Assembly (NCBI GenBank): GCA_019638635.1
Contig: JAHBTM010000004.1
Coordinates: forward strand, 16,477 to 80,476
Direction of reading: 5' to 3'
Source: Ferruginibacter sp.
GTDB lineage: Bacteria; Bacteroidota; Bacteroidia; Chitinophagales; Chitinophagaceae
Length of the DNA stretch: 64,000 nucleotides
A program made the translations under genes and the position numbers. The notes under the pieces were generated by a model that saw only the letters and a program-made list of their open reading frames with translations, did no database searches and was not told the origin of the DNA. Of this stretch, positions 53,931 to 61,912 are shown one piece after another. Position 1 is the stretch's first letter; each line of letters begins with the position of its first letter.

Positions 53931-54509
53931 ATGTTCAACCTAATATTATTTGGCCCGCCGGGTAGCGGTAAAGGGACTCAAAGCGAAAAAATTGTAGAAA
54001 AGTACGCACTCCATCATTTAAGTACCGGTGATTTGCTGCGCTCAGAAATTGCGGATCAATCTACCTTGGGTTTGGAGGCAAAAAAATATATGGATAAAGG
54101 GCAATTGGTGCCGGATGAAGTAGTGATTGGAATGATACGCTCCGCCATTGATCACCATCAGGAAGCCAAAGGTTTTTTATTTGACGGATTCCCGCGTACA
54201 CCTGCACAGGCCGAGGCACTGGATACACTACTGGAACAAAACAATGCCTCCATCAATGTAATGCTTGCATTGGAAGTGTCGGAAGAGGAACTCGTTACCC
54301 GCTTATTGAAACGTGGCGAAACTAGTGGCCGTTCTGATGATACCAACGAAAAAGTTATACGGGCACGTATTGTAGAATATGAAAATAAAACAGCCGCAGT
54401 AGCTGATTATTATGCTGCATTCAATAAAGTGGTTAAAGTGAATGGAGTTGGTAGTATTGATGATATATTCCAATCGCTTTGCAGGGAAATTGATAAAAGA
54501 ACAGCATGA
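53931..54509 (+). CDS. adk: Adenylate kinase
   Basis: A 192-aa enzyme interconverting ATP+AMP and 2 ADP. Start ATG 53931 (MFNLILFGPPGSGKGTQSEK) places the P-loop at residues 8-15 as in the family; the open frame upstream adds 24 unlikely residues. Other motifs: HHLSTGDLLRSEI (about 29), GFLFDGFPRTPAQAEAL (about 80) and a short LID without zinc cysteines (LLKRGETSGRSDDTNEKVI). Overlaps the next gene by 4 bp. Confidence 0.95.
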   Translation: MFNLILFGPPGSGKGTQSEKIVEKYALHHLSTGDLLRSEIADQSTLGLEAKKYMDKGQLVPDEVVIGMIRSAIDHHQEAKGFLFDGFPRTPAQAEALDTLLEQNNASINVMLALEVSEEELVTRLLKRGETSGRSDDTNEKVIRARIVEYENKTAAVADYYAAFNKVVKVNGVGSIDDIFQSLCREIDKRTA

Positions 54510-54982
54510 TAAACTTTTCTGAAAAAGAACAATTTGTAATTCATCAGGCCACTGCATTACTTAAAAATGCAGCACCTGAAACGCCGGCACGCTGGGGAAA
54601 AATGAACCTCATGCAAACGGTTGAACATTTAACTGATTTTTTTGATGTAAGCTCCGGGAAACTTTCGTTCCCATTGGTAACGCCGGAAGATCAATTACCC
54701 AAATTCAAAGCATTTTTAAGGAGCGATATTCCGTTCAGGGAAAACACAAAAGCACCCGCAAATGTAGTGAGCGAAACACCGGCACCGGCCCGCTCAGCAC
54801 GTTATGAAGATGCAGTGCTACAACTGCAACAATCTGTTCGGGATTTTGAATTGCAATTTAAAAACCATCCGGAAACAGAAACTGTTCACCCGGTATTCGG
54901 TGCGTTACATTATGAGGATTGGATTTTGTTGCATGCCAAACACCTTCAACATCATTTAAAGCAATTTGGACTGGCAGATTAA
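54506..54982 (+). CDS. DinB/DUF1569-like protein
   Basis: A 158-aa cytoplasmic protein of the DinB-like fold: [19 protein letters not shown] (about 28-46), [20 protein letters not shown] (about 130-149) and terminal QHHLKQFGL. The ending matches the DUF1569 protein at 25520 (DHHLTQFGV), so they are probably paralogues. Second gene of the adk operon (ATGA overlap) and 4-bp convergent overlap with the Kazal gene. Function unknown. Confidence 0.78.
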   Translation: MINFSEKEQFVIHQATALLKNAAPETPARWGKMNLMQTVEHLTDFFDVSSGKLSFPLVTPEDQLPKFKAFLRSDIPFRENTKAPANVVSETPAPARSARYEDAVLQLQQSVRDFELQFKNHPETETVHPVFGALHYEDWILLHAKHLQHHLKQFGLAD

Positions 54983-55188
54983 GGGCATTCACCCGGCGTC
55001 CATTTTTTAACACCCGCACACGCAGCGGTACAGGCATTTCCATACGTTTTACCATCACATCCACATACAGGGTCGTATTGCATGGTACATGCGCAATCAG
55101 GCTTGGGCTCTCCTTTGCAATCACTGGTTTCCTTGCAGGTAGCCTGACACATCAGCATCAACAAACCTGCATACAGTAATTTTTTCAT
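54979..55188 (-). CDS. Kazal-type serine protease inhibitor lipoprotein
   Basis: A 69-aa secreted protein from ATG 55188: signal [18 protein letters not shown], then a Kazal domain with [29 protein letters not shown] and a terminal Cys. The spacing and the [14 protein letters not shown] signature are diagnostic. The protein probably inhibits serine proteases outside the cell or protects envelope proteins (inference). It could be a lipoprotein (MCQATC is a weak lipobox). Confidence 0.85.
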   Translation of the reverse strand: MKKLLYAGLLMLMCQATCKETSDCKGEPKPDCACTMQYDPVCGCDGKTYGNACTAACAGVKKWTPGECP

Positions 55189-55231
55189 AGTGGCATTTTG
55201 TGGCAGTAAGTTAAGTTTTCTTTTCATTGCT

Positions 55232-55239
55232 TAGCTTTG
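55232..55239 (+). promoter_or_regulatory. -7 box of the paaZ operon
   Basis: TAGCTTTG, a full TAnnTTTG match, six bases before ATG 55246, implying a very short leader. Confidence 0.5.
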
Positions 55240-55245
55240 TTGCGT

Positions 55246-57324
55246 ATGAAAAAATTAGAAAATTATATCAGTGGAAAATGGCAGGCCGGAACAGGCGATG
55301 GTCAGGTATTGTACAATGCAGTAACCGGTGAACCTGTTGCTGTGGCATCTACCGAAGGAATAGATATGCAGGGTGCACTCGAATATGCACGAACCACAGG
55401 AAACCCTGCCTTGCGGAAGATGACTTTTCAGGAAAGAGGAAGAATGCTCCGAGCACTGGCATTACATCTCACCAATAAGAAAGATATTTTTTATTCCATC
55501 AGTGCTCAAACCGGGGCAACAAAAATCGACAGCTGGATTGATATTGACGGGGGTATAGGAAACCTGTTTTCCAATGCTTCATTGCGGCGCAAATTGCCGG
55601 ACACTCCTTTTTGTTTAGATGGAGAAACCATCGGCCTCAGTAAACAGCAAACGTTCATGGGGCATCACATACTGGTTCCCAAGGAAGGCGCTGCCGTGCA
55701 CATCAACGCTTATAACTTCCCGGTGTGGGGCATGCTTGAAAAAATTGCCGTGAACCTGATGGCCGGTGTGCCCGCTATTGTGAAACCGGCTACAGTTACT
55801 TCTTACCTAACGGAGGCGGTTGTACGCGAAATTATTTCCTCCGGTATTTTACCCGCAGGGACTTTACAATTACTCTGTGGCAGTGCAGGAAACCTGCTGG
55901 ATTATGTGCATGCTCAGGATGTAGTTACGTTTACCGGATCCGCTTCCACCGGTCAAAAACTTAAATCGCATCCGGCCATTCTCGCAGAAAGTGTACCATT
56001 CAATATGGAAGCCGATTCTTTAAACTGTATGGTGTTGGGTACCGATGTAGAACCCGGTATGCCCGAATGGGATATTTTCATAAAAGAAGTTAAGAAGGAA
56101 ATGACGGTGAAGGCCGGACAAAAATGTACGGCTGTACGTCGTATATTCGTTCCCGATAGTAAGATGGAAACTGTATGGAAAACCCTGGCACAGGAGTTGG
56201 GTAAAACAGTCATCGGTAACCCGCTAAACGAAAAAGTGCGCATGGGTGCGCTGGCCGGACAATCACAGCGTGCAGAAGTAAAGGCGCAGGTACAGAAGTT
56301 GATGCAGTCTTGCGAGTTGGTATATGGTTCTCCCGATACAGTGGAGGTACTGGATGCTGATGCCGGTAAAGGTGCTTTCATCAGCCCCCTGCTGTTGATG
56401 AATCAAAACCCTTTCAATTCCTACGAACCACATAATATTGAAGCCTTTGGTCCGGTGAGCACCATCATGCCGTATCAACACATACATGATGCCATCGCAT
56501 TGAGCAAATTGGGAAAAGGGAGTTTGTGTTCTTCCATTGTTACTGCCGATACATCAATTGCATCGGATTATGTGATGGGTGCTGCCTCTCATCACGGAAG
56601 AATACTGGTGTTGAACGAACGTTGTGCCAAAGAAAGTACCGGACACGGATCACCCTTGCCCACACTGGTACATGGCGGACCGGGACGCGCAGGGGGCGGA
56701 GAAGAAATGGGCGGGTTACGAGGCATTCGTCATTATATGCAACGCACCGCCATCCAGGGTTCACCTGAAATGATTACTGCCATCACAGGTGTATATCAAC
56801 CCAACGCCGCCGGTATTAAAACAGCGGTGCATCCGTTTAAAAAGATGTTTGAAGATTTGCAAATCGGTGAACAAATCATTACCGAGAAAAGGTTGATTAC
56901 GTCTGAAGACATCAACCAATTTGCTGCATTGAGTGGCGATCATTTTTATGCACACCTCACCACCACCGACTTTACCGACACCATGTTTGAACAACAAGTG
57001 GCACACGGGTATTTTATCATGAGTATTGCGGCAGGGCTGTTTGTTGACAGCTACGAAATAAATCCTGTGTTGCTGAATTATGGAATTGATGAACTGCGCT
57101 TTACTAAACCGGTGTATCCCGGCATGTCGGTGTATATTCGCTTTACTTGTAAAGAAAAAATTGCACAGGAAAATAAAGAGAAAACACCCGATATGGAATA
57201 TGTAAAAGGAATGGATATTCCGAAAGGGATTGTAAAATGGTATGTAGAGTTTTTGGATGATCAGGATGAATTAACCGGTGTGGCCACCATCCTCACCATG
57301 GTAAGAATGAAAAATAAAATTTAA
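55246..57324 (+). CDS. paaZ: Bifunctional aldehyde dehydrogenase / enoyl-CoA hydratase PaaZ
   Basis: A 692-aa fusion. Residues about 1-515 are an aldehyde dehydrogenase: INAYNFPVWGMLEKIAVNLM, FTGSASTGQKLK, FNMEADSLNCMV and the nucleophile Cys in VKAGQKCTAVRRIF. Residues about 530-690 are a MaoC-like (R)-hydratase domain with the hot-dog catalytic motif FAALSGDHFYAH. This architecture is PaaZ, which opens the oxepin-CoA ring and oxidises the product in phenylacetate catabolism. ATG 55246 is preferred to TTG 55237 because the -7 box lies at 55232-55239. Followed by an enoyl-CoA hydratase gene after 5 bp. Confidence 0.93.
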   Translation: MKKLENYISGKWQAGTGDGQVLYNAVTGEPVAVASTEGIDMQGALEYARTTGNPALRKMTFQERGRMLRALALHLTNKKDIFYSISAQTGATKIDSWIDIDGGIGNLFSNASLRRKLPDTPFCLDGETIGLSKQQTFMGHHILVPKEGAAVHINAYNFPVWGMLEKIAVNLMAGVPAIVKPATVTSYLTEAVVREIISSGILPAGTLQLLCGSAGNLLDYVHAQDVVTFTGSASTGQKLKSHPAILAESVPFNMEADSLNCMVLGTDVEPGMPEWDIFIKEVKKEMTVKAGQKCTAVRRIFVPDSKMETVWKTLAQELGKTVIGNPLNEKVRMGALAGQSQRAEVKAQVQKLMQSCELVYGSPDTVEVLDADAGKGAFISPLLLMNQNPFNSYEPHNIEAFGPVSTIMPYQHIHDAIALSKLGKGSLCSSIVTADTSIASDYVMGAASHHGRILVLNERCAKESTGHGSPLPTLVHGGPGRAGGGEEMGGLRGIRHYMQRTAIQGSPEMITAITGVYQPNAAGIKTAVHPFKKMFEDLQIGEQIITEKRLITSEDINQFAALSGDHFYAHLTTTDFTDTMFEQQVAHGYFIMSIAAGLFVDSYEINPVLLNYGIDELRFTKPVYPGMSVYIRFTCKEKIAQENKEKTPDMEYVKGMDIPKGIVKWYVEFLDDQDELTGVATILTMVRMKNKI

Positions 57325-57329
57325 AAGTT

Positions 57330-58100
57330 ATGGAAATGAATATACCCGAAGGTTTTGTACGGTCAGAAACACATCATGGTGTTACTACCATTACTTTTTA
57401 CAGCATGCGAAGCAATTCCCTTCCCTCGTATGTGCTGGAAGGAATGGCAGGTGAAATACATGCAGCAGGATTAAACAAAGACACACGCGTTATTATATTA
57501 CGTAGCGAGGGAGAGAAAGCTTTTTGTGCCGGGGCCAGCTTCGATGAGTTGATAAATATTGAAACAGAAGCTCAGGGACTTGCTTTTTTCTCAGGCTTTG
57601 CACATGTAATCAATGCCATGCGTAAATGCCCGAAACTCATTATCGGTCGTATCCACGGCAAGTGTGTGGGCGGTGGTGTAGGTTTAGCAGCCGCGGTAGA
57701 TTATGCCATTGCCTGTGAAGGTGCTGATGTGAAGTTGAGTGAACTCAACGTGGGCATTGGTCCCTTTGTGGTTGGCCCTGCCGTAGAAAGAAAAATTGGC
57801 ACCTCAGCCTTTTCAGGATTAGCTATAGATGCCGCATCTTGGCGCAACTGCGATTGGGCTAAAAGAAAAGGGTTATATGCTGAATTGCATCCCGATGTGG
57901 CTTCGATGGATGAAGCCATTGAAAAACTGGCAAACACGCTGGCTCATTCCAACCCGGAGGCCATGGCCGCATTGAAAAAAGTATTTTGGTCAGGCACCGA
58001 TCATTGGGATCAGTTGTTGTTGGAAAGAGCCGCCATCAGTGGTAAACTGGTGCTGAGTGATTTCACCAAAAAAGCAATTGAATCGTTTAAAAAATCGTAA
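57330..58100 (+). CDS. Enoyl-CoA hydratase/isomerase family protein
   Basis: A 256-aa crotonase-fold enzyme. Oxyanion-hole segment GEKAFCAGASFDELINI (about 61), IGRIHGKCVGGGVGLAAAVD (about 108-127) and LSELNVGIGPFVVGPAVERK (about 138), the last carrying one catalytic Glu. It is next to paaZ (5 bp), so a role in aromatic or phenylacetyl-CoA degradation (PaaF/PaaG-like) is likely, though the exact step is not resolved. A strong bidirectional terminator follows. Confidence 0.88.
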   Translation: MEMNIPEGFVRSETHHGVTTITFYSMRSNSLPSYVLEGMAGEIHAAGLNKDTRVIILRSEGEKAFCAGASFDELINIETEAQGLAFFSGFAHVINAMRKCPKLIIGRIHGKCVGGGVGLAAAVDYAIACEGADVKLSELNVGIGPFVVGPAVERKIGTSAFSGLAIDAASWRNCDWAKRKGLYAELHPDVASMDEAIEKLANTLAHSNPEAMAALKKVFWSGTDHWDQLLLERAAISGKLVLSDFTKKAIESFKKS

Positions 58101-58108
58101 GTCCGCAT

Positions 58109-58139
58109 AAAAAAAGCCTCCTTAAAAGGAGGCTTTTTC
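58109..58139. terminator. Bidirectional terminator between paa genes and holin-like operon
   Basis: An 11-bp stem AAAGCCTCCTT/AAGGAGGCTTT with loop AA, flanked by A and T tracts on both sides, so it can end transcription from both convergent operons. Confidence 0.85.
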
Positions 58140-58148
58140 AAAGAAAAT

Positions 58149-58559
58149 TTATTCAACCACATCATTGGCTGCGGGCGCCGCATCTTTATGTTTTTTTGCA
58201 AAAAGATTTTTATAAATGGCTTTCAAATACGCTTGAATGGTCTCTGAACTGGTAAGGTTTTGAACCCCCGACTCTACCAACCCACCCAACAGGTTCTTGG
58301 CGGCAGACGCTGATTTCCCGGTTACCATGTTCTTCGTCAGAAAACCCAGGCCAATACTCGCTGCTGTTTGCAGCAGTGAATTGCGCGAATGTTTATCGCC
58401 GGCCAAATCTCTCAATGTGCTCTTAATAAGATTAATGGGTTTGAAACTCTGCTTGGTTACATCAATTTGCTTCAGCAATGCCTGCTTGCGATGCATTTGC
58501 ACCAATTCCATTTCGCGAATGGCTTCCTGTAATTCGTGTATGTTGGTTATTGGCTTCAT
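58149..58559 (-). CDS. Hypothetical helical protein
   Basis: A 136-aa helical protein: a charged N-terminal coiled-coil segment (HELQEAIREMELVQMHRKQA), a central Gly/Ala region (AASIGLGFLTKNMVTGKSAS) that may be weakly membrane-associated, and an acidic tail. No family recognised. It overlaps the holin-like gene by 4 bp (ATGA) and runs with the YtxH gene, suggesting an envelope role. Confidence 0.65.
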   Translation of the reverse strand: MKPITNIHELQEAIREMELVQMHRKQALLKQIDVTKQSFKPINLIKSTLRDLAGDKHSRNSLLQTAASIGLGFLTKNMVTGKSASAAKNLLGGLVESGVQNLTSSETIQAYLKAIYKNLFAKKHKDAAPAANDVVE

Positions 58560-58921
58560 TTGAACATCTCTTTAATGAGGGTGTCGGTGAGTTTACTTTC
58601 CATTTTTTTATTACTACGCAGAAAAATGATGGCAATAATCAAATACAAACCTCCCATCACAAAAAATCCATAATACACTTTCCCCAACCATTCACCTACC
58701 AGAAATGCAGCACCCACACTCAACAACAGAAAAACCATCGACAACATGATGACTCCAATGCTTTTGTGAATGAGCGTAGAACCAATGCTGGCTGCTTTCG
58801 ATGCGGCCTTCAGCTTATTCAATTCTACGGTAGCCTCCACGTATGCGGTCAAGTGATCAAAGAGTTCATTCAACTCTTCCTTAGGCGCATCAATGGTTTG
58901 TTCTTTTTGCTGCTGGTTCAT
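58556..58921 (-). CDS. Holin-superfamily (DUF1469/Phage_holin_3_6-like) membrane protein
   Basis: A 121-aa protein with two membrane helices (about 55-75 IGVIMLSMVFLLLSVGAAFL; about 83-104 VYYGFFVMGGLYLIIAIIFL) between a charged amphipathic N-terminus and a Lys-rich C-terminus. This is the pattern of chromosomal holin-3 superfamily proteins found near YtxH-type genes; these are stress/envelope proteins, not phage lysis genes. There are no phage genes nearby. Confidence 0.8.
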   Translation of the reverse strand: MNQQQKEQTIDAPKEELNELFDHLTAYVEATVELNKLKAASKAASIGSTLIHKSIGVIMLSMVFLLLSVGAAFLVGEWLGKVYYGFFVMGGLYLIIAIIFLRSNKKMESKLTDTLIKEMFK

Positions 58922-58947
58922 AATACGATATTAATAAAGGTATCGCC

Positions 58948-59235
58948 TTAGGTTAAACTCCGTTGCATTTCATCTTTCAGGTCGCTCATTTTATCTGCAG
59001 CTTTTTTCTTTCCCTTTTCAATCATCTCCTGCGCATCTTCCTGAATATCGTCATACTTTTCAGAAAGCGCTTCGCCCAGTGCATTGAATCTTTTCTTAAT
59101 AGTGTTGGTAAGATCAGATCCCTTCTTCGCAATTTTTTTTCTGGTGGCACTTCCTTTATCGGGGGCAAACAAAATGCCCAATGCAGCGCCTGCAGCGGCA
59201 CCTAATAATACGCCTGCTAATAATTTCTTGCTCAT
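58948..59235 (-). CDS. YtxH domain-containing protein
   Basis: A 95-aa protein: Gly/Ala-rich N-terminal helix (KKLLAGVLLGAAAGAALGIL) followed by FAPDKGSATRKKIAKKGSDL, the hallmark of YtxH/GvpP-like general stress proteins, then a charged coiled coil. Upstream of the holin-like gene by 26 bp and probably co-transcribed with it. Confidence 0.88.
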   Translation of the reverse strand: MSKKLLAGVLLGAAAGAALGILFAPDKGSATRKKIAKKGSDLTNTIKKRFNALGEALSEKYDDIQEDAQEMIEKGKKKAADKMSDLKDEMQRSLT

Positions 59236-59367
59236 AGTTTTAAAATTTTATGGTTATAGAATCGATGTTTTTTACAGGTTCACACTAAGGGTCATTCAAT
59301 CGGAACATCGCACCACAGTGCATCCAACCACACCCTCAAGTTACGAAATTTAATAACGCCTTCCGCG

Positions 59368-59520
59368 TTATGTGGCCGATCCACGGATTAAACGCAGCAA
59401 TACGGCAATCACGGCGATGACCAACAAAATATGGATGAGGCCGCCGGCATTCATGCCAACAAATCCAATCAACCATCCAATGACTAAAATCAGTGCGATA
59501 ACATACAATAAGTTGCCCAT
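59368..59520 (-). CDS. 50-aa Lmo0937-type (DUF5670) membrane protein
   Basis: A 50-aa protein, MGNLLYVIALILVIGWLIGF plus a second hydrophobic helix (GGLIHILLVIAVIAVLLRLI) and a basic end RGSAT. This two-helix layout with GLIHILLVIAVIA matches the Lmo0937/DUF5670 family of tiny stress-related membrane proteins. It fits the small stress-envelope gene group here. A dyad resembling an Fnr/Crp-type site lies 33 bp upstream. Confidence 0.85.
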   Translation of the reverse strand: MGNLLYVIALILVIGWLIGFVGMNAGGLIHILLVIAVIAVLLRLIRGSAT

Positions 59521-59546
59521 GGTAATTTTATTTAAGGGTGAATAAT

Positions 59547-59572
59547 CATTCCATGATTTAAGTCATAGAATG
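59547..59572. promoter_or_regulatory. Dyad upstream of the Lmo0937-type gene, Fnr/Crp-like
   Basis: A 26-bp near-palindrome: CATTC, then ATGATTTAAGTCAT at 59553-59566, then GAATG. The core has the form TGA-N6-TCA. A second core ATGATTCAAATCAT lies upstream of the gene at 61427-61756. Fnr/Crp-family regulators bind TGA-N6-TCA-type sites; the link is inference. Confidence 0.4.
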
Positions 59573-59835
59573 TGTGTATAATGATTCGGCCAAAACCGAA
59601 AGCATGCCTGAGAAACAGTTAAACCCGGGAAATCTGAACCGGATAATAATGGTGCAAAAAATATAAACGCAGGTGCGGTGTTGGGCGATTCCGGTACTTT
59701 ATTGCACCTGACTGTTTGGGCCCGGGTAACCGATAACCGGTTTATTTTCAACAGCTAAACGGGTCATCTGAATCATAGTATGCAAGAATGCTGCCAAAAA
59801 TTTTGAAGGATGAAAATATTTTAAATTTATTTTTT

Positions 59836-59934
59836 GGGCGTTCCCCCCAACCCGTCGCGTCTGAGGCGGGAGCGAAACGGGTCGGGGGTCGGGCTTTCCG
59901 TTGCAACCAGGGTTTCCACTTCAATCCCTAACGC
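59836..59934. repeat. Bacteroidota-type dispersed intergenic element with hairpin
   Basis: GGGCGTTCCCCCC, then a stem CCCCC-A-ACCCGT (59844-59855) pairing with ACGGGT-C-GGGGG (59877-59888), then GTCGGGCTTTCCGTTGC, GGTTTCCACTTCAATCCC and TAACGC. I recall similar GGGCGTTCCCC...GGGTCGGGCTTTCC elements scattered in Bacteroidota genomes; this is from memory. No second copy is in the window. Confidence 0.5.
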
Positions 59935-60143
59935 ATTGTTCTATTATATTCGGCGTAATCAATTCTATTAAGCGGGTGAGTACGCAAAGAAGCATCCTCG
60001 GAAAATCTGCGGAAACATTCAGCACAAGCCAGCAGGATAATAAGTATTATCATCAAAGAAAATATACAGCAAAACCATGAGTATATGTATCGTGCAAAAA
60101 TTCTTTCCCGGCAATGACCGTGAAAAACTCACACAATAAAGCG

Positions 60144-60351
60144 CAAATTGTTTATTCCAAATCAGCATGTAAAATCTGCACACCTCGGCGGAATAAAAAA
60201 TCATTACCAATACAAGTATGTAGAACATGGCGGTGTTCTAATAATCAAAAAGATTACCTGCTGATTTCAGCAAAATAAAATCACTCAAAAAATGCAGATT
60301 GTTTATGCCTAATCAGCATGTAAAATCTGCGCACCTCCGAGGAATAAAAAA
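60144..60351 (+). repeat. Direct repeat pair, ~57 bp, 151 bp apart
   Basis: Copy 1 (60144-60200) and copy 2 (60295-60351) both read CARATTGTTTAT, then AATCAGCATGTAAAATCTGC, then RCACCTCSGMGGAATAAAAAA. The conserved core is long and nearly exact. Confidence 0.65.
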
Positions 60352-60469
60352 AATATAACCGGTATACGTATTCAGCATGGCCATCAGTCATATGCCCTTG
60401 CACCCATCAACCGAATTTTTATATGATTTATTCTGCGTAATTTTCAACTATCAATTTTTGCTTTATTAC

Positions 60470-61414
60470 ATGAAAAAACAACTCCGGGTTTTTCTTAAAT
60501 ACAACAAACAGGTTTTTCTGGAATACCTCGCTGATAATGTAATCAAATACAGTGCATCACTCGCCTACTACACTACACTGTCCATCGCACCCTTATTGGT
60601 GATTGTCATCAACATTACCGGAATACTATTTGGAGAAGAAGCAATGCGCGGCGAAGTGTACAGCGGCCTGAACGAACTGGTTGGCAGCCAGTCAGCTCAG
60701 GTAATCGAACAAACCATTCAAAATATTCACCTCAGTGAAAACACATCCGTGGCCACATACATCAGTATCGGCGTGCTGTTGTTTGGCGCTACCGGAATTT
60801 TTGCAGAGATACAAGACTCGTTGAATAAGATATGGGGACTCAAAACCATACACACACGTCATTGGTGGAAAATCATTATAGACCGGCTCATATCTTTTTC
60901 CATGATTATCAGCCTGGGCTTTGTGTTGATGGTGTCACTCGTGTTGAGCGCGATGGTAGCAGGCCTAACCATGAAACTCAACACCTGGTTGGGCACCTCC
61001 GGCGAAGTAATGCTGTTCATTACCGATAACCTGATGTCAGTGTTGTTCACTACCATCGTATTTGCAGCCATTTTTAAAGTTTTACCCGATGCATATATAA
61101 AATGGCGTGATGTAATAATAGGGGCACTGATTACTTCCGTGCTGTTTTTAATCGGGAAGATCCTCATTGGGTTTTACCTTGGTAACAGCAACCTGGCAAC
61201 CGTTTTCGGGGCAGCGGGTTCTGTAGTCATCATTATGCTATGGGTATATTATAGTTCTGCTATTTTATACCTTGGCGCTGTGTTTACAAAAGTGTATGCC
61301 ACCAATCACGGAGGTAAAATTCAACCTACCGGTTATGCAGTTTGGATTAAAACAGTTGAAAAACCGGTTGCAGATGTTACCCTAAACGAACCTAAAAGTA
61401 TTGGTAAGCATTAA
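60470..61414 (+). CDS. yihY: YihY/BrkB family membrane protein
   Basis: A ~314-aa inner-membrane protein with six helices. ATG 60470 (MKKQLRVFLKYNKQVFLEY) preferred; the open frame upstream adds 31 residues. The YihY/BrkB signature is visible: KYSASLAYYTTLSIAPLLVI (about 27-46), TSVATYISIGVLLFGATGIF, FAEIQDSLNKIWGLK and FKVLPDAYIKWRDVIIGAL (about 230). Once thought to be RNase BN, the family is now seen as a conserved transporter-like envelope protein of unclear function. Confidence 0.88.
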   Translation: MKKQLRVFLKYNKQVFLEYLADNVIKYSASLAYYTTLSIAPLLVIVINITGILFGEEAMRGEVYSGLNELVGSQSAQVIEQTIQNIHLSENTSVATYISIGVLLFGATGIFAEIQDSLNKIWGLKTIHTRHWWKIIIDRLISFSMIISLGFVLMVSLVLSAMVAGLTMKLNTWLGTSGEVMLFITDNLMSVLFTTIVFAAIFKVLPDAYIKWRDVIIGALITSVLFLIGKILIGFYLGNSNLATVFGAAGSVVIIMLWVYYSSAILYLGAVFTKVYATNHGGKIQPTGYAVWIKTVEKPVADVTLNEPKSIGKH

Positions 61415-61426
61415 CGGTGCTTTTAA

Positions 61427-61756
61427 TCATTCGAAAATGAAATACAGCCCAAAGAAGATCAATAAAATGGCCAGCGAAGTGAGACCGTATAAAACCATGT
61501 GATACATACCCGGAGCGGCATTCATCAATGTAAGCACACAACTGATAAATCCCAACAATGCACCGGATACCAGCAAAATGCAACCCGTAAATTGTCGTTT
61601 TGCACACTGGGCTTTCATATATGCCTTGAGGTGGTGTGCAATACTTTCTTCATCCCATCCGTCGGATTGTAATTTTTCCCGTATGGCAGACTGATTCATG
61701 TTCTCCTCTTGCCAGGATCGGATGATCTCCGGATCAATTTGAATAGACGTACTCAT
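61427..61756 (-). CDS. Small two-helix membrane protein of unknown function
   Basis: A 109-aa protein: a soluble N-terminal helical part (EIIRSWQEENMNQSAIREKL, DGWDEESIAHHLKAYM, like a small helix-turn-helix or SHOCT-like module) followed by two membrane helices (about 54-76 and 84-106). No family recognised. It converges on yihY with 12 bp between stops and has an upstream TGA-N6-TCA dyad. Confidence 0.65.
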   Translation of the reverse strand: MSTSIQIDPEIIRSWQEENMNQSAIREKLQSDGWDEESIAHHLKAYMKAQCAKRQFTGCILLVSGALLGFISCVLTLMNAAPGMYHMVLYGLTSLAILLIFFGLYFIFE

Positions 61757-61801
61757 ACTGACCGATTTTTGGTTAAGGAAATGAATACCAATTTATGAAA
61801 A

Positions 61802-61815
61802 ATGATTCAAATCAT
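61802..61815. promoter_or_regulatory. Fnr/Crp-like dyad upstream of the 109-aa membrane protein
   Basis: ATGATTCAAATCAT with perfect ATGATT/AATCAT arms, 46 bp upstream of the ATG at 61756. It resembles the dyad before the Lmo0937-type gene. Confidence 0.4.
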
Positions 61816-61912
61816 AGTACATACATCAGCACATAATACTTCCCGGCCGCCAATATTCCGGCTTGCCTTTACAGCATTTTTTGAAGCATCTGCAGGCTAT
61901 ATTTTATGATAA

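Larger units (their letters stand above)
59521..60469. other. 950-bp gene-free region with repeats and putative operator
   Basis: I see no credible gene. It holds the dyad at 59547-59572, the repeat element at 59836-59934 with a strong hairpin, a direct repeat pair at 60144 and 60295, and the probable promoter region of the YihY gene (AATTTTTG near 60452, one mismatch to a -7 box). Confidence 0.55.

Noticed and set aside
58556-58921. Holin-like gene as evidence for a prophage
   Set aside because: Chromosomal holin-3 superfamily proteins occur with YtxH-type genes; no other phage gene is present.
59563-59751. 62-aa minus-strand open frame
   Set aside because: No signal, no family and no promoter; it lies in the spacer with the Fnr-like dyad and is probably chance.
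60377-60469. Upstream ATG extension of yihY
   Set aside because: Adds 31 residues not seen at the start of the family; the MKKQLRVF start fits better.
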